Assembly (NCBI GenBank): GCA_032622095.1
Contig: CP136063.1
Span: 214,911,982-214,975,981 of the forward strand
Length of the DNA: 64,000 nt
Direction of reading: 5' to 3'
Source: Siphonodentalium dalli
Taxonomy: Eukaryota; Mollusca; Scaphopoda; Gadilida; Siphonodentaliidae
This document shows positions 55,890 to 64,000 of this stretch, piece after piece; the first letter of the stretch is position 1; every line of letters begins with the position of its first letter. The notes below the pieces were generated by a model that ran no database searches, had not been told where the DNA came from, and was given only the letters and a program-made list of their open reading frames with translations. Both the position numbers and the translations under genes were made by a program.

Positions 55890-56074
55890 TACAGTAATGT
55901 CTTAAATAATCGACTCCTTAACCACAGCAGAATTATGGGTAACTTTTCATGATTTATTCGGAAATATGGCTTGTTGCCATTCATCGGCAACAATCCATAT
56001 TTCCGACTAAATCCTGAAAAGTTACCCATAATAATGCTGTGGTTAAGGAGTCGATTATTTAGGGCATTAATGTA
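55890..56074 (+). mobile_element. P MITE with central deletion
   Basis: TAcagtaatgtcttaaataa to gggcattaatgTA. The centre is deleted between ccattcatcgg and caacaatcc. Confidence 0.85.
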
Positions 56075-56159
56075 CCCATGTCTGGTGCATGTTGTATTTC
56101 AAATCAAATCAAATCATTTAATCATGGAATGAGTCTGTTTGACTCTTGGTTCCGGTGAA

Positions 56160-56220
56160 GCTATATATACCATATATACTATATATATACATATATACGT
56201 TTTCATAATACATATATAGA
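56160..56220 (+). repeat. TA-rich microsatellite
   Basis: ctatatataccatatatact and atatatatacatatatacg. Preceded at 56099 by three aaatc units. Confidence 0.75.
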
Positions 56221-56327
56221 CTGCCTATACATCGTGATCAAATTTCTGGTATTCCAAATGAATGTCTATGAGAAACTATGCGGTCACCATGCACTGACTC
56301 CAGTAAATTGGATGGCCTCAACCCTTT

Positions 56328-56773
56328 CTATACTAAATACTCATTCCCTTAGAAATGTTCAGATAATAAGTTCAACAAACGTTTGATGAACTTATTATCT
56401 GAACATTTCCTACCAATTAACAGAAATCCTGCTGCAGTTTGTTATGCATCTGTCTGTCGTCACCTTTTATTACTTGAACATCTCCCAAATGAATAAATGA
56501 CAGTTCCAATGTACAGTAATGCCCGAAGTATATGACCCTTTAACCACAGCAGAATTATAGGAAATTTTCAGGATTTAGTCGGAAATATGGCTTGTTGCCA
56601 TTCATCGGAAAGCTCTCACCGAGAGCTTTCCGATGAATGTCAGCAAGCCATATTTTTGACTAAATCTTGAAAAATTACCCAAAATTCTACTGTGGTTTAT
56701 GCATGGATTATTTAGGAGATTACTGTAAACTTTTATAGTTGAATGGGAGAATGCATGCAGTATATAAAGGTTG
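56328..56773 (+). mobile_element. B4 element interrupted by P
   Basis: ccctttctatactaaatact, gaacttattatctgaacatt and acagttccaatgTA before the P; then aacttttatagttgaatggg and agaatgcatgcagtatataa after it. Confidence 0.75.
56512..56727 (+). mobile_element. P MITE nested in B4
   Basis: TAcagtaatgcccgaagtat to gagattactgTA. Removing it with one TA gives ccaatgTAaacttttatag, matching B4 copies such as 30215 (ccaatgtatacttgtata). Confidence 0.9.
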
Positions 56774-57689
56774 CATTCAAAATAACGGTAAAAGAGATAA
56801 ACAGACTAGCACCAGTCATATATTTCCGACAATTTATACTCCAGCCTTATTCTCCGCAATATGTTCAATACATCAATGTCCGTCCTGTATCATTTTGTCA
56901 ATAACTGTAGCCGGTATCAAACAAAATTATGAATTGTTCTCAATTTGGATAATGTGTATTCATTTCAATAATTTTGACATATTAGTAGGATTTGAAGGGA
57001 TTAAATGAATGAAAAATGTGATTGGGGATGAAAACTGGGCATTAACTGCGGACTTTATCGGTCCTGTTGGCTGTTACGATGGCCCACAAATAGCATTTGA
57101 TGTATTCATATTTGAAGAGCAGAATATTAAAGATAAAACTCAACTACACGGCAAACATTTCAAGTGGGAGCAGGCTGCTAACACTTCCATGGAAAAAACG
57201 CTAATTAACACTTTGTTGCCATGTTTGTCTTGATATGAATTCAAGAACAGATGGCAGGTAGATCCAAAGGGAACAGGGACTTAGCAACAGGGGGGTGTGG
57301 GTTTGGGGAGACACGATCAGACACCCCTCAAAACTGTTCTACAGTTTGCCTCACACAAAATCAGTTGGAGATTTCAGACATAAAATATGTTGAAATTGTT
57401 CTGATAGTTTGAATTCTAACCAGTATTTAATGTGAAATTCAACATTTTAGACCAACAGTTGAATAATTTCTTACTTTTGGTAAAAAATTATGACGGAAAT
57501 GACCTCAGCTGGAAAATTCCAACCATATTATTGTGTTGGGTTGGAAATTTCCAAATGTTTGACATGCTAGTTGGAATATTCTAAGCCAAAGCCAGGGCAA
57601 AATGAAATTTCCCAGAATTGTCAATTTCAATCTGGTTTTAACACATTCTCTGCCGACTATGAGTTATCTCGTACTTTTTGCATGTAATT
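56774..57689. other. No gene recognised
   Basis: Two short plus-strand frames (56739-57008, 57009-57233) are unrecognised and the first starts inside B4. Not called. Confidence 0.4.
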
Positions 57690-58442
57690 ATACCCCCACT
57701 TTCGAAGAAAATGGGGGGTATACTGGATTGACTGTCTGTCCGTCACACTTTCTCCCTCTGTGCGTCCGTGCGTCCATCCGTCCGTCCGTCCGACCTCATA
57801 ACTCAAACAACTATGAACCGATTTGAATAATTTTTTGTATGCAATCTCCTTAGGACTGCCTCTCCGCATGATGTTAATTGCGGTGCGGTCCGACTTTCTT
57901 TTTTTAAGTTACGCCTTACTTTTCAACTTATTTTGACTTAGAAAATTCTGTCCGACTTAATAACTTTAACAAATATGAACCGATTTCAATAATTTTTGGT
58001 ATACATGCTTCTCACAACACCCTCTCTACATGATGCGGGTCAGGGTTGGCTTGCACTGTTTTTCCTAACATTACACTTCATTTTCGACTTATTTTGACTT
58101 AGAAAATTTGGGGTTTTTTTTCTTGTGGATGCTTTTTTCCCTGGAGTTGTGTGCCTTCTTAGCAGAAGTTTGGTTTGACTGACGAAACACTCGACAAAAG
58201 CCATCTTAGATGTTAAGCTTGCGTTTCATTTTCTACCCTTTTTTGGGTTTCTGTAATCATTCGAACAAATATGAACCAATTTGAATATTTTTTTCTGTAC
58301 AAGCTTCTTGCGACACCATATCGATATTATTAATCCAAATTTTTCTTTAAAGTTAAAAATCTTTTTTGTTGGGTTTACGGATAATGCGGGTTGGAATTTG
58401 CCATGGTGGGGGTATGCTAGCACGCGAGTGCACACCTCTTGT
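57690..58442 (+). mobile_element. F element, complete, three units
   Basis: tacccccactttcgaagaaa / atggggggtatactgg start, a gtccgtccgtcc microsatellite at about 57776, units with aacaaatatgaaccgattt, and end ggtgggggtatgctagcacg, cgagtgcacacctcttg. A small hairpin gcac-gcga-gtgc lies just before the end. Confidence 0.6.
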
Positions 58443-58468
58443 TGAATATGGCGTAGGCAGTGAACGTA

Positions 58469-58731
58469 TTAACCCTTTCATGACAGGAGCTGCGCTGGTG
58501 TAGCATTAAAGATCCTGTACCAGTGCATTCCCTTCTATATGCAAGTCTCCCATAGGGAGCCTCACATATATAAAATAATGCATTGGCTTACAAGGTCAAG
58601 GTAAATATTGTTAGGCCAATGCATTCCCTTGTATATGCGAGTCTCCCTATGGAAGACTCGCATATATAAGAGAATGCATTGGTACAGGGTTTTAGCAAAA
58701 ATTCAGGAAGCTCCAGTCATGGAAGAGTTAA
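58469..58731 (-). mobile_element. B1 element, complete
   Basis: TTAAccctttcatgacagga, two H hairpins (58532 and 58615 on), spacer ttacaaggtcaaggtaaata and end gctccagtcatggaagagTTAA. Confidence 0.9.
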
Positions 58732-58833
58732 GGAAATTAAGGCTGGGGAGGGGAGGTGCAAATGAAGAAAGCCTAAGGCTGAAATTGAAAGTTTATTTTT
58801 AATCGTTTTATATTATTTGGTTGGACTTTTATG

Positions 58834-58975
58834 TACTGTAATGCTCTAAATAATAGACTCCTTAACCACAGCAGAATTATGGGTAATTTTTCAGGATTTA
58901 GTCGGAAATATGGCTTGTTGCCATTCATCGGAAAGCTCTCACTGAGAGCTTTCCGATGAATGGCAACAAGCCATG
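58834..58975 (+). mobile_element. P MITE, right arm truncated
   Basis: TActgtaatgctctaaataa, centre gctctcactgagagc, cut after caacaagccatgtttct. Confidence 0.85.
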
Positions 58976-60267
58976 TTTCTGTGAAAACTTTGATAATTTC
59001 CTAGTTTCAGTCAATTTTGGAGGCATTGGGAACAATTAGAAAATGTTAATATTGAACTCTCAATTGAACATTAGTGACCATAAATTTCTCTGCAATGTGA
59101 ATTTTAGTTTACGCGTGGGATAGTAATGGTGCAGTTGGCATATATAAGTGGATATTCCATAATAATTCAAGATCCTCCCGATTTTGATATTTTTCTGCAT
59201 TTTGCTTGCACAAGGCTTACCATGCCTAGATTTAAAGCCTTGTTGACAACAAATCAAATGATCTATTCTGAAATTGACATGGCTATAGGATTTCACTGTC
59301 AGATCTCAATTTTGATAGCTGTGGGTTTTGATTCCTATCCATAGAGTTCCATTCCACAAAAGCTAGATTTCACAGATAATCAATGGAAAATGCAATTAAG
59401 ATACTCTGTGCTACAGGTCTCTCACCAGCATGTTAAAAGAGTGAAACCAGCTGACCTACCAAATCATGATTTTTTCAACATTTTAATGGTCTGACAGACC
59501 AAATTACAGTGGAATGGAAAAAGAAACAATTCCGGAGAAGGCATAAATACGGAATGGGGCATAGGTTCATAACCGAAACAGTTGCTTAGCAACTAGCATC
59601 AGTTTTTGTTTGATAATTTAACTAGTTGGACATAAAACTTGTAAATTTTGTAAAAATTGACATTTGCTGTTTGGAATCGGCAGCACATGGCCGGTCTATC
59701 AAATTTTATCTTCTTCCATTGTAAATTACTCTTTTGTTTGAATGTTACTGGGTTTATCCTGCTTCTAATAGCCTGGGAGTGGTGCCTGGATGGCTGAAAC
59801 ATTTGGTGAATATCTCCAACGTGCCCTTCTATCTCTTTTTCATCAGACATAACAGATGTTCAAACTTAACTGTTATTTGCATTATTTTTAGTGGCAAAGG
59901 TTGAATTTAAGAAACAGCCGGTAGTTTTTGCTATAGAACAATAGAAAGAGGTCAGCTCCAGGGCCATGACTGGGACATATAGAAGATGTGCCCCCCCCAA
60001 AATAAATTTCCAGCTCTGGGTCTGATGAGAAGCCTCATTTATTTTTTTCACCATTTTCAACTTTAATGAATGCAAACATCCTGTAAAATTATGGGGGAAC
60101 CGAGTCACCACACCAAATTTGTTTTGTGTGAAATTCTACAGTATGTTGTTCGGCATTTGACACTTCTATAAAATGACGTTCATTGCATATATATATATGG
60201 CAATAATAAAGAGTGTTTATGTGAAAATTGAAATCTGCTAATAAATTTCTGTTAATTGGTCTGTCCT
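58976..60267. other. No gene recognised
   Basis: Only short frames; no repeat I can assign. Confidence 0.4.
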
Positions 60268-60519
60268 TTAACCCTTTACCCAACAGAACGGCCCTGTGCC
60301 AATGCATTCTCTTATATATGCGAGTCGACCATAGGTCGACTCGCATATATAAGAGAATGCATTGGCACAGGGCATAACTGTAACTATCACAATGTGGTCA
60401 AGGAGCCGGTTCCAATGATATCCATATTTGTATGGTTCTATTGAGACAGACCGAAGATATTTTAGGCTGTTGAAGCTTTATTTGGCCGGTTTTAGCCGGT
60501 TTGTTGGGTAAAGGGCTAA
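60268..60519 (-). mobile_element. B2 with a single fused hairpin
   Basis: TTAAccctttacccaacaga, one hairpin whose centre gcgagtcgaccataggtcga is fully symmetric, tail, and end ttgttgggtaaagggCTAA. The spacer and half of each usual hairpin are gone. Confidence 0.9.
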
Positions 60520-61228
60520 GAGTATATGGAGTCTGTATATAAGTATTTCATGTATTATTAACCTATTTTCAATCTTAGAACATGACAAAAGCAATGAATT
60601 TCCAGGTTTATTTTGAGGACCGAACATTATGCGCCGCTTTATTTTTTTAAGTAAATAATTCTGACCGTGCTCTTAAAGATACAGAGATACACTGTGACAA
60701 ATATGGCTTGAACTAATTAACAAGCCAGACATACTCATTAAGATTCAGTAGAAAAGTTTCGCAGACAAAACAAGTCAGACTTATGTCCAGTGATTGAGCC
60801 AGAGTGGTAAAATTTGCATAGATACGTTATGTATCAAGTCAGATTTTAGCTTTAATGATGACACGACCATCACCACTCAATGATATAAATGTCTATAAAC
60901 AAAGGGTGGGACATTCTGTGATTTTAGGCTGAGAATAAAGAAGTCTTATGATCTACTGTTATATAGAACTTGTAGAGAATCTCATTAAGTTGACCTATAA
61001 ACTAAGCAAAGTGCTGGTTTTAGCCTTCATACAGGACTTAGTAATTTTCTGGAGGAATTTCTGGTGACATGATAGATATATCAGAATTTATATGGAGGCA
61101 CGGACTCGGCCCTTTCACCGAGAGCTCCGAAGCTTATCAGTCTGAACATGGGTTTGAATATTGACATAGAACTGATATGTCATGATATTGGAACAGCACA
61201 ATGCACTTCCTATGAAATTGTATTTGTG
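60520..61228. other. No gene recognised
   Basis: No supported feature. Confidence 0.4.
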
Positions 61229-61236
61229 ACCATACA

Positions 61237-61483
61237 AAAGCCTTGAAATAGTGTGTCTGTCATTTGCAGAATGAGGCAGAGGGAGAATTTAGTGATGCTA
61301 CCCCGCATAGTGGGCTAGCATCACCAAATTCACCCTCTGGGGACCTCATTCTGCTTACACCTCAGAATGAGGTTCCCAGAGGGTGAATTTGGTGATGCTA
61401 GCCTGCTATGTGGGGTAGCATCACCAAATTCACCCTCTGGGGACCTCATTCTGCAAATGACAGACACACTATTTCAAGGCTTG
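61237..61483 (+). mobile_element. E element with 8 bp target duplication
   Basis: aaagccttgaaatagtgtgt to atttcaaggcttg, flanked by ACCATACA at 61229-61236 and 61484-61491. Two inverted gaatgaggt / acctcattc modules, no long interior. Confidence 0.9.
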
Positions 61484-61724
61484 ACCATACAATTACTGGA
61501 ACTGGCATATGTATATCAAATTATGGAGGCATGGACTCAGTATGAGTGTTCATTGCTTCAAATATGCTTGCTCCAGTGAGTGTGAACAAGCTGCATGGTG
61601 CATTTAAAGTGATGTGAAACACTCCGGTAAGGTGATCAAATATAGAATGGAGAATAATCTTGCTCAAAGTAGTTATTTTTACAAATATTGTATCCAAATT
61701 GACAACATACACCATCATTCTTAT

Positions 61725-62290
61725 ATATTAATTAAATGCAGTAACTCTTGATGGCAGAATCATTTTTCGTTAGTTTATCGCCGATAGTTGCATCCCAAAT
61801 CGAGAAGTAAATATTTACAATTGATTGTAGTTCAGACAGGGGCGCCGGAAGAGGGGGGGGCAGAGGGGGCAGCCCTTGACCAAGGGGGCGAGCGGGGGCA
61901 GGACTTGCCCCTTTTCTGGAGACAGAAAATGCTTTTTGTGTGTTTAATCTCGTGTTTTTATAGCAAAATGTGACTTTTTTGGTCCAAATACCACCAATTT
62001 CACAAGGAATATTAATTTTTTGTCAATTTTATCACAAAACGGCCATAAAAACCGACAAATACCATTAAAATAGGGATTTTTGCCACAATGAATTTATGGT
62101 TATTTTCCCGAGTTTGCGGAGAAAATGCCCTTTTTTGCGGAAAAGTTCCCTTTTTGTAGGCTCTGCCCCCCTGCCCTTGGATGCTTCCGGCGCCCCTGAG
62201 TTCAGATGCTGTTTTCTATGAATGTTCCGGTCGATTTGCTTGACATTTTTGGCTATGTTAGTTGAATGATACATTCATCCAGTTTGCATA
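61725..62290 (+). repeat. Repeat R, occupied copy
   Basis: attaattaaatgcagtaact, ttcgttagtttatcgc, aatatttacaattgattgta and gttcaga, then the inserted element, then tgctgttttctatgaatgtt and ggtcgatttgcttgac. Homologous to 12637-12815 in reverse. Confidence 0.75.
61837..62198 (+). mobile_element. hAT-type MITE, 362 bp
   Basis: CAGGGGCGCCGGAAG and CTTCCGGCGCCCCTG are perfect 15 bp inverted ends. AGTTCAGA flanks both sides (61829-61836, 62199-62206). The GC-rich edges surround an AT-rich core; no transposase. Confidence 0.95.
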
Positions 62291-62364
62291 GCGCCTGAAT
62301 ACTAATTAAACTCTTATCAGTTTCACTCATCCGAACAAGTCCATAATATGTCTTTAATTTACCA

Positions 62365-62455
62365 ACAGCGGTATCTGGGCAAATTTGTCAGTTGCTTTCA
62401 GTGGGGTCAGTGGTTTTTACATGCAGTGGAGTGATTTACCTGTGAAATTAACCTT
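62365..62455 (+). repeat. Dispersed repeat pair with 18345-18440
   Basis: gtatctgggcaaatttgtca, gctttcagtgg, tttttacatgcagtggagtg. Confidence 0.55.
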
Positions 62456-62501
62456 TGCACTGTTTTTTCTCCACCTGTTAAACTGCTATGGCTTAGCAGC
62501 C

Positions 62502-62735
62502 CTGGGAATTAGCCTAGGAAATAGGCAATGCCCAGGTAAAAGCAGAGGTAAAATCAGTTTGCCTAGGAAATTATATTGCCTAGGTAAATTAAGTATACAA
62601 TTCTAAAGTCTACTAGTCTACAATTTCTTTGATAACTAATCATAATCAATTGCCTAGGTAAATCTGTTTTTGCCTAGGCCGATTACTTTCTCCTAGGCAA
62701 ACATATTGCCGAGGCATCTTTTCCGTAATTCCCAG
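62502..62735. mobile_element. CCTAGG-rich inverted-repeat element
   Basis: CTGGGAATTA and TAATTCCCAG are inverted ends. Inside, tgcctagg occurs in both orientations: gcctaggaaa, tgcctaggtaaa (twice) and tcctaggcaaa. About 234 bp; no clean target duplication. Confidence 0.6.
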
Positions 62736-63012
62736 TGTTGGCCTAGCAGCTGAAATTACGTTAAACCCTAATAAACCAAACAAACCAATGTATTGACTTG
62801 AAGCAATCGTCCAGTTTTATTGTCGAAGGTTCCTCGTCATTTTGACCAAGACAATATGATGGGCCATTAATCTGAAGAAAGTCATTAGTCAAATGGGTCA
62901 GATTTTATTACCAATCTGAGGCTATTATTTTTGACCAGTTCTGAAATAAAAATTAATGGCTATTACTAGTATTAAAGAAGAACTTTATTTCTCTGAAGAT
63001 TTCCACACATGC

Positions 63013-63170
63013 CTTAACACTTCCTATACTAAAGCATCATTGATGAGTAGTTATCCCTTAGGAAATGTTCAGATAATAAGTTAAACAAACGACCATAGGT
63101 CATTTATTGAACTTATTATCTAAACATTTCCCTCAATAAATAGGACTTCTTCTACACTTTTGTTTATCAA
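63013..63170 (+). mobile_element. B4, right half missing
   Basis: TTAAcacttcctatactaaa, cattgatgagtagttatccc, tattgaacttattatctaaa and ttctacacttttgtttatc. Confidence 0.7.
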
Positions 63171-63764
63171 AGTATAGGGCTTTCTTTTTGCAAGGATATT
63201 ATTCAAAATGGTGATTGTGTGGCAAAATATTGTATTTTCGGCATTTATGTTTACATTTATCTAAAAATGTGTCTTTTTCTGCAAGTAGTAGTCCCCCACC
63301 TTGCCCATGGTTGCTTCTAGCTGTCGCCCCTTAGAAATCATCATCTGAAAAATAAGCAAATGATTGAGCAGTTCCCCTTAATTTTGAGCGTAACTGTATC
63401 TGATGAACAGTCATATCTCATTATAGGGGAATTTGTGAAGATGTATATTGACCATTTGAAATATTAATTTGGAGTTAAAACAAACAGGTGCCTGGCCTGC
63501 CACACAGGAAAGTAAATATAATGTGTGTTCTAATCCCCCAGGGTTTCAAATGAAATTTGGTGAAAATTCAATTCAAATTTCTATGTGCTGGAATTTCTCT
63601 CTCTCAATTACTTTGGTGAATTCCATAAATGATGGGAAAATTGATTGGATAATTAACCCACAAAGTGCCAAGGTGACATTAATATATGACTACTGACATG
63701 ATTAATTTTGAGCCCACGCTTTCTGTGAATCTTGGTCAAATGAAATGAGGGAGAACCAGTAACC
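63171..63764. other. No gene recognised
   Basis: tgtgtgttctaatccccc at about 63520 resembles a B box, but no A box is found. No supported feature. Confidence 0.35.
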
Positions 63765-63960
63765 AGGTTCACACCGCCATTGAGTCCAGGATAACGCAGG
63801 AGCACTGGATCCATTTTATTGTAGGAGCAGTTGGTTCAGATTAGTGCTGATGTTGTTCCAGATTATCGCAGGGGCATTGATTCCAGGTTTCCACATTGTG
63901 TCCTGGTTAAATCAGGAGCATTGGATTTTGATTGTTGCCTGAGTATTGAATATAAGTTGA
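63765..63960 (+). repeat. Degenerate ~27 bp minisatellite
   Basis: acgcaggagcactggatcc, tgtaggagcagttggttca, cgcaggggcattgattcca and atcaggagcattggatttt recur with irregular spacing. Confidence 0.5.
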
Positions 63961-64000
63961 CACCAGCATAGGGCCCTGTGAAATCTCAGGATTCACAGGG

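Noticed and set aside
15829-60444. Many small frames encoding RIYKRMHW-like peptides
   Set aside because: They translate hairpin H. The same peptide appears from both strands because the DNA is palindromic.

Overview
The window looks like non-coding, AT-rich nuclear DNA from a marine invertebrate. There are no bacterial-style gene arrays, no rRNA and no complete tRNA gene. I support no complete protein-coding gene. Nearly all open frames longer than 60 codons are translations of repeats; for example, peptides containing YKRMHW recur because one palindromic hairpin recurs. A lophotrochozoan, perhaps a mollusc, is my best guess. It rests on several elements with GTCC-type microsatellites, ~130-190 bp internal tandem units and the phrase gagttatggccctt, an architecture known from bivalve 'pearl' / Helentron-associated elements. 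This is inference only.

Family names used below. P: ~215 bp near-perfect palindromes flanked by TA with termini CAGTAATGCC/GGCATTACTG (Tc1/mariner-type MITEs). B1-B4: TTAA-flanked elements with termini beginning CCCTTT or CCCTTCC (piggyBac-type). B1 has CCCTTTCATGAC, B2 CCCTTTACCCAACA, B3 CCCTTTCAGTGCCAGG and B4 CCCTTTCTATACTAAA ends. B1, B2 and most B3 copies carry one or two copies of a common ~75 bp hairpin, called H here (TGCCAATGCATTCTCTTATA and its complement). E: ~350-480 bp elements with ends CAAGCCTTGAAATAG and GAATGAGGTCCCCAGAGGG and 8-9 bp target duplications (hAT-type). F: pearl/HINE-like elements with internal tandem repeats. K, R, G, J and D1: other dispersed repeats recognised only from duplicates inside this window.

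Layout. 1-9.5 kb: E, K, P and B copies, a Penelope-type GIY-YIG endonuclease remnant split by a P copy (2.9-3.3 kb), and a nested TTAA structure at 5.3-5.9 kb. 9.5-14 kb: sparse. 14.4-17.4 kb: B1, B2 and F insertions between local copies of repeat G. 19.4-21 kb: a five-unit F array. 21.8-22.5 and 27.1-27.7 kb: the same P-block-P cassette twice. 23.9-24.6 kb: large inverted copies. 28.3-29.8 kb: an inverted-repeat element with an internal 149 bp palindrome. 30-45 kb: many nested insertions (B2 in E, F in E, B1 in K, E in P) and a 21 bp minisatellite at 40.5 kb. 45.9-47.6 kb and 49-50.2 kb: the least repetitive stretches, with a possible TATA promoter at 46.15 kb. 47.8-52.6 kb: duplicated blocks around B3. 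54-64 kb: P, F, B, E copies and a hAT-type MITE whose empty site survives at 12.7 kb.

The main biology here is mobile-element archaeology. Several non-autonomous families use different ends but share one hairpin, whose two sides change in a coordinated way, and they repeatedly insert into each other at TTAA or TA.
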